NCBI GenBank assembly: GCA_900545265.1
Contig: UQYI01000002.1
Span: 62,001-126,000 of the forward strand
From: an uncultured Eubacteriales bacterium
Lineage (GTDB): Bacteria > Bacillota > Clostridia > Christensenellales > CAG-138
Direction: 5' to 3'
DNA: 64,000 bases
Every line of letters begins with the position of its first letter. Position 1 is the stretch's first letter. Of the stretch, positions 8,775-17,504 are shown piece after piece. The notes beneath the pieces are model-generated. The model had not been told where the DNA came from. It saw only the letters and a list, made by a program, of their open reading frames with translations, and did no database searches. The position numbers were made by a program, and so were the translations under genes.

Positions 8775-9784
8775 TTCTTCTTCTTCTCCTCGCTCCTGGC
8801 CAAAATGGCAGGCATTTTCTTGTTGATAATGAATCCGGTCAGGGTAGCAAACACGTTGCTGAACACCCAGTACCAGGCAAAGGTGGAGTCATACTGCCAG
8901 CAGAAGAAAATGGACATCAGGGGCATGATATACATCATGGACTTGCCGCTGTTGGCCGCAGGATCCGCCTTGGGCTGATTGCGCATCATGATCCAGCTGG
9001 AAAGGAAGGAGGTAGCGCCTGCCAGTATGGGCAGAACGCCCAGGCCGTTTACATATCCGGCAAAGCGATCGATGCAGGGCCCCATGATCTGCTCATAGGC
9101 CTTCAAAAAGGCGGTGTTGTCTGCAGCTACGGTAAGGGCACCGGCGGCATCCTTCACATAGAAGCCCATATCGGTGAGCAGGGTCTCAAAGGCAGCCTGA
9201 TTTTCGGAATAGAAGATGAACTTGTCGATAAATGTCCCGTTGGTCTCGGCAAAGGTCCGCCAGAACTCGGTGCCGGTCATAACGGCGGAGCTGCTCAGGT
9301 TATCGGGCCGCCAGATATTCTGGATCCAGAAGAACTTGTAGGAATTGAACATCTCCACACCGGCCAGCTGATCCTGGCTCATGGTCAGCAGCAGACGGAG
9401 CATCTGCTCGTTGGACCAGGCGCGGAAGGCGTTGATAAAGATAAAGAACAGAGGCATGGTGATCAGCAGGGGCAGGCAGCCGCCAAAAGCGGAAACGCCG
9501 TTGTCCTGCATGAGTTTTCTCTGCTCCAGATTCAGCCGCTGGGGATCGTTTCCGTATTTCTTCTGGAGTTTTTGCAGATCCGGCTGGATCTTGGCCATTT
9601 TGGCCGAAGATTTGCGGGAAGAAATGTCGGAAAACACCGTCAGCAGACGGATGGCCAGGGTGAAAACGGCAATGGTCAGAACGATCACGAAGGAAGCCTG
9701 CCAGCCCGTCAGGGAAAGCAGATACTCGTAGATCCAGCGCATGGCCAGATAGAACCACTTGGTCAGGAAAAATGCGTTGCTCAA
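8771..9784 (-). CDS. yidC: YidC/Oxa1 family membrane protein insertase
   Basis: A 337-residue insertase that inserts and folds membrane proteins, alone or with SecYEG. It has the conserved cytoplasmic loop MAKIQPDLQKLQKKYGND, the GVSAFGGCLPLLITMPLFFIF transmembrane block, and a late YIMPLMSIFFCWQ segment; the C-terminus is lysine-rich. Start is TTG at 9784 with AAGGAG six bases upstream. It has an insertion of roughly 90 residues in the middle (about 135-215), rich in polar residues and predicted extracytoplasmic. Co-transcribed with yidD and jag. Confidence 0.94.
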   Translation of the reverse strand: MSNAFFLTKWFYLAMRWIYEYLLSLTGWQASFVIVLTIAVFTLAIRLLTVFSDISSRKSSAKMAKIQPDLQKLQKKYGNDPQRLNLEQRKLMQDNGVSAFGGCLPLLITMPLFFIFINAFRAWSNEQMLRLLLTMSQDQLAGVEMFNSYKFFWIQNIWRPDNLSSSAVMTGTEFWRTFAETNGTFIDKFIFYSENQAAFETLLTDMGFYVKDAAGALTVAADNTAFLKAYEQIMGPCIDRFAGYVNGLGVLPILAGATSFLSSWIMMRNQPKADPAANSGKSMMYIMPLMSIFFCWQYDSTFAWYWVFSNVFATLTGFIINKKMPAILARSEEKKKK

Positions 9785-9813
9785 TGGGATCTCCTTTTGA
9801 TTAAAAGCGTCTT

Positions 9814-10023
9814 TCAGGGCACCGGATCATAGCCGCCCCGGCAAAGGGGGTTGCAGCGCAGCAGGCGCCACAGTGCCATGGCCGTACCCTTGAAAGCGCC
9901 GTATTTGCGGATAGCCTCCAAGGCGTATTGGGAGCAGGTAGGGGTAAAGCGGCAGCACCGGGGATGATAGGGCGAGATCTCCCGCTGATAAAAACGAATG
10001 CACCAGAGCAGAGCCCGCTTCAC
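9814..10023 (-). CDS. yidD: Membrane protein insertion efficiency factor YidD
   Basis: A 69-residue protein of family length with the signatures RFYQREISPY, CCRFTPTCSQYALEAI, and CNPLCRGGYDPVP at the C-terminus. YidD assists membrane protein insertion. The start is GTG at 10023, overlapping the rnpA stop codon by four bases, with GGAGG seven bases upstream. Confidence 0.95.
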   Translation of the reverse strand: MKRALLWCIRFYQREISPYHPRCCRFTPTCSQYALEAIRKYGAFKGTAMALWRLLRCNPLCRGGYDPVP

Positions 10024-10397
10024 GGGCTTACCTCCCCGGCGGGTTCCTCTTTATACAACCCGGCCTTTTGCAGGGCTTTGCAGATCTCCTTCTGCATCCG
10101 GTCAAAGGGGAGGAACAGCGCCTCCCGCCGGGCAATGAAAATAAGATTCCGGCCCGGCTGGGTCAGCGGCAGAAATGGCGTATACGCCGCTTTCAGCCTC
10201 CGCTTGCAGCGGTTGCGCTCCACGCTGCTGCCCACTTTTTTGGATACGGAAAAGCCCACCTGCACCTTGCCCGACCGGTTCCGGGCGGTGACCAGGGCAA
10301 AACACCCGGCGTTCACCCGGCGCCCCGCCCGATAGGTGTAGCGGAACTCCTTATGCCGTTTGAGGGAATAGGTTCTGTTCAACGGAAACTGCCTCAT
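10020..10397 (-). CDS. rnpA: Ribonuclease P protein component
   Basis: A 125-residue protein subunit of RNase P, which matures tRNA 5' ends. It shows the early SLKRHKEFRYTYRAGRR segment and the hallmark RNR box (VERNRCKRRLKAAY, about residues 58-71). ATG at 10397 is preferred to the longer upstream reading because GGAG lies just upstream and the homologous region begins MRQFPLNRTYSLKR. It sits between rpmH and yidD in the classical order. Confidence 0.95.
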   Translation of the reverse strand: MRQFPLNRTYSLKRHKEFRYTYRAGRRVNAGCFALVTARNRSGKVQVGFSVSKKVGSSVERNRCKRRLKAAYTPFLPLTQPGRNLIFIARREALFLPFDRMQKEICKALQKAGLYKEEPAGEVSP

Positions 10398-10522
10398 GCC
10401 TCTCCAAAGAGAAGCCTGCAAAAATACCCCTAAATAGAAACGCACGGCAAGCTCTTATAAAGCTTGCCGCAGCGCTGCGAGTATGTGGGGGAAAAGCCCC
10501 CCCGTGAAGGCCCTGCGCTGCC

Positions 10523-10657
10523 TTATGCGCTGAGCTTCTTGCGGCCCTTGGCACGGCGGCGACGAAGAACGTTGCGGCCATCTGCGGTGGCCATGCGGGC
10601 ACGGAAGCCGTGCACCTTGCTGCGCTGCCTCTTTTTGGGCTGGAAAGTACGTACCAT
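10523..10657 (-). CDS. rpmH: Ribosomal protein L34
   Basis: The 44-residue protein starts MVRTFQPKKRQRSKVHGFRA and ends RRRRAKGRKKLSA, as expected for L34 of the large ribosomal subunit. AGGTG lies upstream of the ATG. It heads the rnpA-yidD-yidC-jag unit and has a consensus promoter at 10736-10764. A small GC hairpin at about 10443-10466 lies between rpmH and rnpA and may affect processing. Confidence 0.97.
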   Translation of the reverse strand: MVRTFQPKKRQRSKVHGFRARMATADGRNVLRRRRAKGRKKLSA

Positions 10658-10735
10658 GATAACACCTCTCTTAGTTTTTATAAGTTCATGTGCAGGCCTT
10701 TGGATATGCGGTCTGCTCCAAAATAAGCCTGTTAC

Positions 10736-10764
10736 ATTATACGGGAGTCGAACATGGATGTCAA
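10736..10764 (-). promoter_or_regulatory. Consensus sigma-70 promoter for rpmH
   Basis: Minus-strand TTGACA (10759-10764) and TATAAT (10736-10741), both perfect, with 17-base spacing. Confidence 0.85.
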
Positions 10765-10796
10765 GGAGTTTTGTAAAATTACACTGTTTCCGGCAG

Positions 10797-10825
10797 AAAA
10801 AATACCGGGAAGGCACCCCTCCCGG
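10797..10825 (-). terminator. Terminator after the CarD-family gene
   Basis: CCGGGA/TCCCGG hairpin (10805-10825), followed on the minus strand by TATTTTTT. Confidence 0.7.
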
Positions 10826-10844
10826 CAGCGGCGGCAAAAGCGGC

Positions 10845-11315
10845 TCAGCCCCCCACCAGAGGGAGATAGGCTTCCTCTTCCATGCCGCTGGCGGCGCAAA
10901 GCTCCCCTATGAGCACCTGCCGGGCCGTAAGAAACATTTTTCTTTCTCCGGCGGAAAGGCCCCGTTCTCTGTCCCGCTTCATCAGGCACTTGACCACATC
11001 GGCCACCACCAGAATGTCTCCGCCCTTGAGCTTATCCAGATTCTCCCGGTAACGCTGATTCCAGTTTTCGCTTTCGCTGGAGCAGTCCCCTTCCCGCAAA
11101 AAGGCAATGACCCGGCCGCAGGTCTCCCTGTCTGCCAGGCTCCTGAGCCCTACGCTGTCCGCCTTTTTCACCGGTACCATCGCCGTCATGCGGCCCATGA
11201 TGAACCGCAGCAGATAATACTGGCAGGTCTCCCCCAGGATCGTCTGCTCCTGAATGGCTTCCACCACCCCTACCCCGTGCATGGGATAGCACACCATATC
11301 GCCAATGGAAAACAC
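10845..11315 (-). CDS. CarD/CdnL family RNA polymerase-binding regulator
   Basis: A 156-residue protein whose N-terminal half matches the CarD/TRCF RNA polymerase-interacting domain (FSIGDMVCYPMHGVGVVEAI, then YYLLRF). The C-terminal half is helical, with ENWNQRYRENLDKLKGGD and LSAGERKMFLTARQVLIGEL, as in CdnL. Such proteins stabilise open promoter complexes, often at rRNA promoters. GTG at 11315 sits eight bases after AGGGAG; a TTG at 11321 is also possible but too close to that site. It occupies the position next to rpmH where dnaA often lies. Confidence 0.9.
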   Translation of the reverse strand: MFSIGDMVCYPMHGVGVVEAIQEQTILGETCQYYLLRFIMGRMTAMVPVKKADSVGLRSLADRETCGRVIAFLREGDCSSESENWNQRYRENLDKLKGGDILVVADVVKCLMKRDRERGLSAGERKMFLTARQVLIGELCAASGMEEEAYLPLVGG

Positions 11316-11346
11316 GGACAAAGCTCCCTTCTGTCAAGATACTTTT

Positions 11347-11375
11347 ATTATATAGGACTTTATCCGCCTTGTCAA
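11347..11375 (-). promoter_or_regulatory. Consensus sigma-70 promoter for the CarD-family gene
   Basis: Minus-strand TTGACA (11370-11375) and TATAAT (11347-11352) with 17-base spacing, about 30 bases before the start. Confidence 0.85.
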
Positions 11376-11535
11376 ACGAAAAAATTTTTATCATACTACA
11401 GTCATATTCCCGTGTCAACACTTTTTTCTTTTCGCAAATGCCTAACAGACGGAGTCCTTTCCGTCGGGCAGAGCGGGAAATAAAAAATCCCGTCAGAAAG
11501 AATGTTTTCCGCAAGCGGTTCCGCCATGACCGTTC

Positions 11536-11564
11536 TTGTGTTTTTTCCCCGGGCAACGTATAAT
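11536..11564 (+). promoter_or_regulatory. Possible promoter for the small gene at 11606
   Basis: TTGTGT (11536-11541) and perfect TATAAT (11559-11564) with 17-base spacing. Confidence 0.5.
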
Positions 11565-11605
11565 AAAAGACAAAATGAAGATCAGAATATGGAGACATAA
11601 CGACC

Positions 11606-11935
11606 GTGCCGAAACATGACTTCGGGATCCTTCCGGCTGCCCCACGGCAGGGCAAAAGATATGATGCATACGAACCGCAGAAATATGCCTGCATTTCTGT
11701 AGACGATGCCTGTATAGCCGGCATTGCGGAAAAGCTGATGTCCTTTGATTCCTATCGGTCCACGCTTTCCGTTAAGGGCCGGGGGCTTGCATACTGCGGC
11801 ATTACGCTTATACCCCCGTCTTCACTGAATGCCTTTATCCGGTCAATCGGGGATGATATCTGTTTGTCTCCGCTGAAAAACCTGCTGGAAACCGCATTGA
11901 CCGAGGGCAAATGGGTCATTCATTACGGGATATAA
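11606..11935 (+). CDS. Small conserved-type protein of unknown function
   Basis: A 109-residue reading frame from a GTG codon, with a plausible promoter upstream and a GGAGA sequence 11 bases before the start. The protein looks genuine: it has a central SVKGRGLAYCGITLIPPSSL segment and ends GKWVIHYGI, features that recall a family of short uncharacterised clostridial proteins. I cannot assign a function. It opens a stretch of lower-GC sequence. About 360 bases follow it (11936-12296) with no convincing gene, only short open stretches that look like decayed coding sequence. Confidence 0.6.
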   Translation: MPKHDFGILPAAPRQGKRYDAYEPQKYACISVDDACIAGIAEKLMSFDSYRSTLSVKGRGLAYCGITLIPPSSLNAFIRSIGDDICLSPLKNLLETALTEGKWVIHYGI

Positions 11936-12296
11936 TAGTGCTTTGCCCGGCAGCGCATATGTGGAGCTTTCTGCGCTGCACAAAACAAACGGCATGACCG
12001 CAAAACGCCGAAACTGATACAATTTAATCCCACCGGTTTTGTCGTTTGAGGGATAAGTTGTAAAAGTCACGTTGGCCCGATTGTTTTTGTCAGCGAAAAG
12101 GAGCATATCTGAGCATTATAGGACGGAGTTCTATTATGCATTTTGCGTCAGGAGCAGAAATGCATTGTCGCTGGCGAACCTGAACTGAGATTGCATCGCA
12201 GTGTTCTTGCATGTCCAAATAAAGACGCCGGAACGATGCGGATGCAGCTTAATATAATATCCCGGATTTGTTTATGCCTTAAGCAGGAGAAATAGT

Positions 12297-13148
12297 ATGC
12301 CAAGAAGTAAAACAATTAAGCTCTTTCTAATGGATGGAGAACCCAGCGGGAGAATGAAATGCTCTCTTGCCAACTGGACCGGAATTGCATATAAGATTCC
12401 TCGTACTGCGTTGGATAAGTGTAAGGATTTAGATATTCTCAAACAAAGCGGGGTTTATTTCCTGTTTGGCACTGACAAATCGGATAATGCCGTCGTGTAT
12501 ATAGGGCAGGCCGGAGCACGTAAAAATGGCAAAGGTCTTCTGCTTCGTATTCAGGAACCGCATGCCTCCATTGACTATTGGACCGAAGCGGTAATGTTCA
12601 CGACAACGAACAATTCGTTTGGTCCAACAGAGATAAGCTACCTTGAAAATCGCTTCTGCAATATGGCTGTTCAGTCTGGACGCTATGTTGTAAAAAATGG
12701 AAATGACCCGAATCCCGGAAACATCACAGAGGAAACCGAAAGCGAGCTTGAAGAGTTTATTGACTACGCTAAGATCGTAATGGGAACGCTTGGTCATAAG
12801 GTCTTTGAGCCTTTTGCACCATCTTCCGAAGTGGAAGATGAGGAACCTGTCCTTTATTTGGAATATGGAAAAGGAATAGCTTCCGGCAAAAGAACCAGCG
12901 ACGGCTTTGTGATTTTTAAGGGAAGCGCTGTCAATCCGTCTTTAACAAAGAGTTGCCCTGAGAGGACAATAAAGGATCGAAAAAAGTATGCCAGCAAAAT
13001 CAACAAAAATGGTGTCCTTATTTCAGATATCCTTCTATCAAGCCCGTCATCTGCTGCCGGTTTTGTTGGGGGAGCATCTTTGAGCGGGAATGCCCTCTGG
13101 AAGGATTCTAACGGTAAAACACTGAAGGAATTGCTTGAAACAGAATGA
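12297..13148 (+). CDS. GIY-YIG nuclease family protein with C-terminal DUF4357-like domain
   Basis: A 283-residue protein. The N-terminal part has the GIY-YIG layout: SGVYFLFGT (about residues 50-58) and AVVYIGQAG (about 67-75), followed by a conserved Arg and a Glu in EISYLENRF. The C-terminal 100 residues, with SDGFVIFKGSAVNPSL and LLSSPSSAAGFVGGASLSGNALWK, match the DUF4357 type seen in nuclease-like proteins. Base composition is visibly lower in GC than its neighbours, and it lies in a degraded patch, both suggesting transfer. AGGAG precedes the ATG. The target and role are unknown; phage or mobile-element defence is possible but unproven. Confidence 0.82.
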   Translation: MPRSKTIKLFLMDGEPSGRMKCSLANWTGIAYKIPRTALDKCKDLDILKQSGVYFLFGTDKSDNAVVYIGQAGARKNGKGLLLRIQEPHASIDYWTEAVMFTTTNNSFGPTEISYLENRFCNMAVQSGRYVVKNGNDPNPGNITEETESELEEFIDYAKIVMGTLGHKVFEPFAPSSEVEDEEPVLYLEYGKGIASGKRTSDGFVIFKGSAVNPSLTKSCPERTIKDRKKYASKINKNGVLISDILLSSPSSAAGFVGGASLSGNALWKDSNGKTLKELLETE

Positions 13149-13197
13149 ATCTTGGTTATTCCGTATTAGAAGCGGCCAGCAACAATCAAATAAGCAG

Positions 13198-13254
13198 AAA
13201 AGGACTTCCGAAGTTCCGCCGCAAAACGCAGCGAAATCTCGAAAGTCCTTTATT
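13198..13254 (+). terminator. Long hairpin terminator after the GIY-YIG gene
   Basis: AAAGGACTT pairs with AAGTCCTTT (with imperfect inner pairing) and is followed by a short T-rich stretch. Confidence 0.55.
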
Positions 13255-13341
13255 TCAAACCTTTTCAACGCTTATATGTACCGAAAAACAAAATCTTTAA
13301 AAGCCGCTTATGCCCCTTTTACAGGGAGAAAGCTGTTTGAT

Positions 13342-14298
13342 TTAGTGCATGCCGGTATCCAATGCGGTCTGTGCCTGCTGGATAAAGTCCCGGGCGGCAT
13401 TGGAAAGATAACATTCCTTATCCCGGGCAATGACAATGGTCTGGGTGGTCAGTTCGCTTTTGATGGGGAAAAAGTCCACCGGGCGGCTCCGGGCATCCTG
13501 AGGCAGTCCCGGCAGAATGGAGCGGCTGGTCAGGAACAGTTCCGGATACACCGTGATCCCCAGCCCCTGCATGGAAAGAGCAAAGGCCGTTTGGATATTC
13601 CGGGTTTCCAGCAGGATATGGGGGCGTACGCCGCTCTGTGTGCAGAGCCTGTCTGTCAAGCGGCGGATACGGTCATCCTTGGCCAGAAGAATAAAGGGCA
13701 GCTCTTTGAATTCCCCGATATCCGCCCCGGACGCAAACTCCCGGCGCTTTGCTTCCGCTTCCCCGCCGTAAAGAGAATCCATAAAATGCTTGGGTACTAC
13801 AAAGAACAGCCTCTCCCGGCCGATCTCCACCACTTCCGCAGAATCCAGGCGAATAGGGGCGTAGTCGATAAGCAGATCCAGCATCCCTTTGCCCAGGCTG
13901 GTCTGCAATTCCGAAGAACTGCCCTCCAGCAGCGAGATAGTGATCCTGGGATGGTTTTTATAGAAAGGCGGCAGCAGCAGGGGCAGCACCGCCTGCCCCC
14001 GGGTGTAGGAAACGCCGATACGCAGCTCCCCGGTGGCGCTGTTGTTGATATCATCCAGTTCCACCTGCAGCTGCCTGCGGATCTCTCCGATCTCCCGGCT
14101 GGCCTGCTGGAGCCGTTTGCCTCCCAATGTTAAAGAAAGACGGGGCGTCCGGTGAAAGAGCCTGGTGCCCAGCTCCTTTTCCAGCTTGTTGACATGGTGG
14201 GACAAAGCCTGTTCGGATATATGGAGCCGCTCGGCAGCCCGGGTAATGTTCAGTTCCTCCGCCACCACCAAAAAGTATTGCAGGTTTTGAAAATTCAT
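13342..14298 (-). CDS. LysR family transcriptional regulator
   Basis: A 318-residue LysR-type regulator. Residues 1-60 form the winged HTH (FLVVAEELNITRAAERLHIS, then QALSHHVNKLEKELGTRLFHR), and residues about 90-300 the periplasmic-binding-like effector domain (LRIGVSYTRGQAVLPLLLP). No divergent target gene adjoins it: the next gene upstream (ypeB) is on the same strand, with a repeat element between. Its effector and targets cannot be inferred. Confidence 0.92.
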   Translation of the reverse strand: MNFQNLQYFLVVAEELNITRAAERLHISEQALSHHVNKLEKELGTRLFHRTPRLSLTLGGKRLQQASREIGEIRRQLQVELDDINNSATGELRIGVSYTRGQAVLPLLLPPFYKNHPRITISLLEGSSSELQTSLGKGMLDLLIDYAPIRLDSAEVVEIGRERLFFVVPKHFMDSLYGGEAEAKRREFASGADIGEFKELPFILLAKDDRIRRLTDRLCTQSGVRPHILLETRNIQTAFALSMQGLGITVYPELFLTSRSILPGLPQDARSRPVDFFPIKSELTTQTIVIARDKECYLSNAARDFIQQAQTALDTGMH

Positions 14299-14492
14299 AA
14301 GGGAACCAGCTTTCCTTTGCAGATATAAATAGTATATCCTGCCCCGGGAAAGAAGTCAACGGCCGCCCCAAAGTCCGCCGGGCATCCACATGCCCCATGG
14401 ATGGCAGGGGTTCGTTTTTATGCCGGCATACCGGGCCTGCGAGAGCTCGGAGCATGCTCCCTGCGAAACGGAATCTGCCGGGAAGCGAAGGC

Positions 14493-14593
14493 GGGGGCGC
14501 ACTGCGTGCCTGACGGCACGCCTGCGGGGCATCCGCCCCGCAGAGTTCCAGCGGCCGAGCCGCCGGAACGTGCGCCCCCGGGCTCCGTATACG
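14493..14593 (+). repeat. Cloverleaf intergenic repeat, copy B
   Basis: The outer stem GGGGGCGCAC (14493-14502) pairs with GTGCGCCCCC (14570-14579) and encloses three hairpins in the order GCGTGCC-, GCGGGGC-, GTTCC-type. GTATACG follows at 14587-14593, seven bases beyond the stem. One mismatch (A for G) lies in the third hairpin. It sits between ypeB and the LysR gene. Confidence 0.85.
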
Positions 14594-14668
14594 AACCCGG
14601 CCGGTCTTCCGGCGTCCCCCGGCTCCGTTTACCGGAAAAGCTTCTTTTCTCCGGAAGATCCCATCAAA

Positions 14669-14692
14669 AAAGAGACCTTTCAAGACCTCTTT
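14669..14692 (-). terminator. Terminator after ypeB
   Basis: AAAGAGACC/GGTCTCTTT-type hairpin, followed on the minus strand by TTTTTT. Confidence 0.7.
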
Positions 14693-14744
14693 ACCGCATC
14701 AGTCCGCTGCGCTTATACCTGTATCAAATTCATGTTAACACTGC

Positions 14745-16082
14745 TTACACCACCAGATCCCCGTTTTCGGAATCTATCACCTGAAAGATCTGTTCCTCCT
14801 CACCGGTAAGGGCATTGATGTACACGATATAAAAATCCTCTCCCAAAGTCCCCTTGCACTCATAGCAGAGGACCTCCGTTTCCCCTGTCAGGGGGATCAG
14901 CGCCAGACTGATCTTTTCCACCTGAATGGCCGTATTCAGCCGCTCCTGCGCCTGCTCCCGAGTCAATTGAGGGAGTGACAGCGTCCGCTCCCTGTGATTG
15001 GCATAGTAGTTCCGGGCGTCCATACCGCATACCTCTCCGGTATCCCGGTCCACGTATACCTTTATGAGATCACTGTACAAAATGACCTCCTCCTGCCGGG
15101 CAGCATAGTTAAGCACCACCACCCCCGCATAATACTGCGCATAGGAGGGTTCCATGTCTCCAAAGCCCATCTGCTGCAGATAGGCCTGCGCCCGTCCATG
15201 AAGAGAACGGCTCTCCTCCTGGCTGGGTGGATCCTGTTTCTGCCCCGTAACCGGACTCATAAAGCACAGCAGCTTCCCGCCCCGCTCCGTTAAAGAGAGT
15301 GTGGTCTCTCCACCGTTCTCTCCGGCAAGCGTATACTCATAGGTCGCCATGGGTCCGGCCACGTATCCGCTGTACTGCAGTTCTCCTTCCGGAAACAGGG
15401 CCCGGGCAGCGCTGCGGGCCTCCTCCTCTCCTATGCGGCTGTCCGTGAGCCCCCTGGGATCCCGGTTCTCACTGCTTTGAGAGAAAGGGCCGTCATAGAT
15501 CAGGGTGGGGTAATCCGGCAGATCCTCCCGCGCCTCCTCCGTTTCTCCATAATAGCCGCCTTCTTCCAAAGCGGCCTGCGGATAGCTGCCGGAGGCAATG
15601 GTCTGTACCAGCCGCTCCGATTCTGCGGCGCACTGGCTGCGCAGGGAAGTCAGCTGTTCCATATCTCCATCGGTCAAAGCCCTGCCCGAAAGCAGTCCCC
15701 GCAGCAGCTCATGGGCGTAGTCTCCCGCCCGCAGCAAAAACTGGTTCAGCCGGTAGCTGTCCCCGTGAGCGGCGGGCAGCAGGGATAAAGAGGAAGCAGC
15801 GCTGCCGGAAAGCCGCCAGAGCTCCCCCAGCAGCAGGGCGCTCTGTTTTTTGGATCCTGCCGCTCCCAGTTTGGACAGAGCCGTTTCCATATCCCGCAGA
15901 TCCCCCTCCAGATCGTAACAGCTGCGCTTCATTCCGTCCAGCCGTTCCGCTTCCAGCGTTTGCCGCTGCTGCCGTTCCTGCCCCCAAAGGGCACCCAGAA
16001 CCGCCAGCGCGGCCCCCAGCACCCCGCACAAAACCTGAAAAAACACCCGTTTGCCCCGGTCTGTCAAACGCACCTTTTTCAT
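14745..16082 (-). CDS. ypeB: Germination protein YpeB
   Basis: A 445-residue protein with an N-terminal transmembrane segment (about residues 12-33), a helical YpeB domain and C-terminal PepSY-like repeats (RGLTDSRIGEEEARSAARALFP; TREQAQERLNTAIQVE). YpeB stabilises and localises the cortex-lytic enzyme SleB in spores. It is the last gene of spoIIR-sleB-ypeB on the minus strand, 39 bases after sleB, which strongly supports the assignment. Confidence 0.93.
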   Translation of the reverse strand: MKKVRLTDRGKRVFFQVLCGVLGAALAVLGALWGQERQQRQTLEAERLDGMKRSCYDLEGDLRDMETALSKLGAAGSKKQSALLLGELWRLSGSAASSLSLLPAAHGDSYRLNQFLLRAGDYAHELLRGLLSGRALTDGDMEQLTSLRSQCAAESERLVQTIASGSYPQAALEEGGYYGETEEAREDLPDYPTLIYDGPFSQSSENRDPRGLTDSRIGEEEARSAARALFPEGELQYSGYVAGPMATYEYTLAGENGGETTLSLTERGGKLLCFMSPVTGQKQDPPSQEESRSLHGRAQAYLQQMGFGDMEPSYAQYYAGVVVLNYAARQEEVILYSDLIKVYVDRDTGEVCGMDARNYYANHRERTLSLPQLTREQAQERLNTAIQVEKISLALIPLTGETEVLCYECKGTLGEDFYIVYINALTGEEEQIFQVIDSENGDLVV

Positions 16083-16121
16083 GCCATATGTTTCTCCGCT
16101 CTCTTCTCTCTTGCCGGGCTT

Positions 16122-16781
16122 TTACCGGCAGAATACATGGTCGCCTATGCGCAGGGCCACCGGCTTGCTCAGCATCCACTTATTGGTGGTAGTGGCCGGA
16201 TTGTAATAGTACAGACAGCCGCCTGTGGGATCATAGCCGTTCATGGCGTCCCGGGCCGCCCGCAAGCAGGAATCCGAAGGCTCCAGATCGATCTGCCCAT
16301 CGCTTACGGCGTCAAAAGCACCCCGCTGATAGATGACTCCCGCAATGGTATTAGGGAATTTGCTGGACTTCACCCGGTTGAGGATCACCGCCCCCACGGC
16401 CACCTGTCCCTTATAGCTTTCGCCCCGGGCCTCGCCGTTGATGCACCGTGCCAGCAGATTTATGTTGCTGTTTTCCGAAGAAGAAACGCTGCCGCTGCTG
16501 CCGCTGCCGGAAAGCTGCATGCCCAGCGCCGCTGCCGTTTTTTCCCCTACGATGCCGTCGGCGTCCAAGCCGTTCTTTCTTTGAAACTTTTTTACCGCCT
16601 CCAGCGTACCGCTGCCGAAGATACCGTCCACCGTCCCGTCATAATAGCCCCACTGGCGGAGCTTCTTCTGCAGGGCCGTTACCTCTTCCCCCCGGTCTCC
16701 CTGCCGCAGGGCTGCCCCGTAGACCAGCAGAGGCATGAGCAGGGCCATGGCCAGGCACAGCCATATATATCGCCGCTTCAT
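16122..16781 (-). CDS. sleB: Spore cortex-lytic enzyme SleB
   Basis: A 219-residue protein with a signal peptide (about residues 1-25), a peptidoglycan-binding domain (LRQGDRGEEVTALQKKL to DGIVGEKTAAAL, about 26-90), a Ser/Gly linker, and a C-terminal hydrolase domain beginning LLARCINGEARGES with the catalytic Glu. SleB degrades spore cortex peptidoglycan during germination. ATG at 16781 overlaps the spoIIR stop by four bases (ATGA); an in-frame ATG nine bases upstream is less likely. Confidence 0.95.
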   Translation of the reverse strand: MKRRYIWLCLAMALLMPLLVYGAALRQGDRGEEVTALQKKLRQWGYYDGTVDGIFGSGTLEAVKKFQRKNGLDADGIVGEKTAAALGMQLSGSGSSGSVSSSENSNINLLARCINGEARGESYKGQVAVGAVILNRVKSSKFPNTIAGVIYQRGAFDAVSDGQIDLEPSDSCLRAARDAMNGYDPTGGCLYYYNPATTTNKWMLSKPVALRIGDHVFCR

Positions 16782-17332
16782 TGAAACCATCCCGGAAAGG
16801 CGGCCTTCAGCAGAGCCAATACGTCGCTTTCAAAGGAAAGCGCATCCAGATCCACCGGTTCCCCCTCCTCCGTCACCAGGCACAGGGGGGGAAAGAGCAC
16901 GCACCACCAGTTGTGCCCGCCGCCTTCCCCCAGAACCACTTCCAATGCGTCATAGGTACCGGCGGGGTACAGCGTATCCGCATACACCCGGTCCGGAAAG
17001 GTCTGCTTCCCCAGCAGCAGGCTGGCGCCATAGGTCTCTCCCCGCCGGACCAGCACCGCTTCGCAGGTCTGCTGCACCTCCTGTCCGTGGGCCAGCACAT
17101 AGGCACGGGCTTCCTCATAGCTGCCGCAGGCGCTGAACAGGGGCAGCAGCGCGTCCCGTACCATCCGTTTGGTCTGCTGATCCCAGGCGCTGTCGCTGTT
17201 GGCCTTTATATGCAGGCGCAGGATCCCTTCCGTGCTGCTTATGACCTGCCGTGCCTCCGGCTTATTCCACAGCAGCAGAGCGCTCATGGCCAGCAGCAGA
17301 AGCAGCGCTGCCCGCAGCGTTTTTCTTTTCAT
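16778..17332 (-). CDS. spoIIR: Stage II sporulation protein R
   Basis: A 184-residue secreted signalling protein with an N-terminal hydrophobic segment (about 7-22), the family hallmark ILRLHIKANSDSAWDQQTKR, and NWWCVLFPPLCLV near residue 140. SpoIIR is secreted from the forespore to trigger SpoIIGA-dependent processing of pro-sigma-E. Here it heads an operon with sleB and ypeB, joining compartment signalling to germination genes. GGGAGG precedes the ATG by nine bases. Confidence 0.94.
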   Translation of the reverse strand: MKRKTLRAALLLLLAMSALLLWNKPEARQVISSTEGILRLHIKANSDSAWDQQTKRMVRDALLPLFSACGSYEEARAYVLAHGQEVQQTCEAVLVRRGETYGASLLLGKQTFPDRVYADTLYPAGTYDALEVVLGEGGGHNWWCVLFPPLCLVTEEGEPVDLDALSFESDVLALLKAAFPGWFQ

Positions 17333-17504
17333 ATGCGTATACCTCCCGAATATCCTTTCGGATCTGTTTTTCCTCAGTATGCCCGTCTTGCAAAGGTGTT
17401 AAACCGTTTTTTACCGTAAATTCAAATGCACTCCAAAAGAAATCTTGCTTCATTTCCCCTTTTGGCCCTATACTGATACCATCATTATAAAGGAGATCCG
17501 TTCC

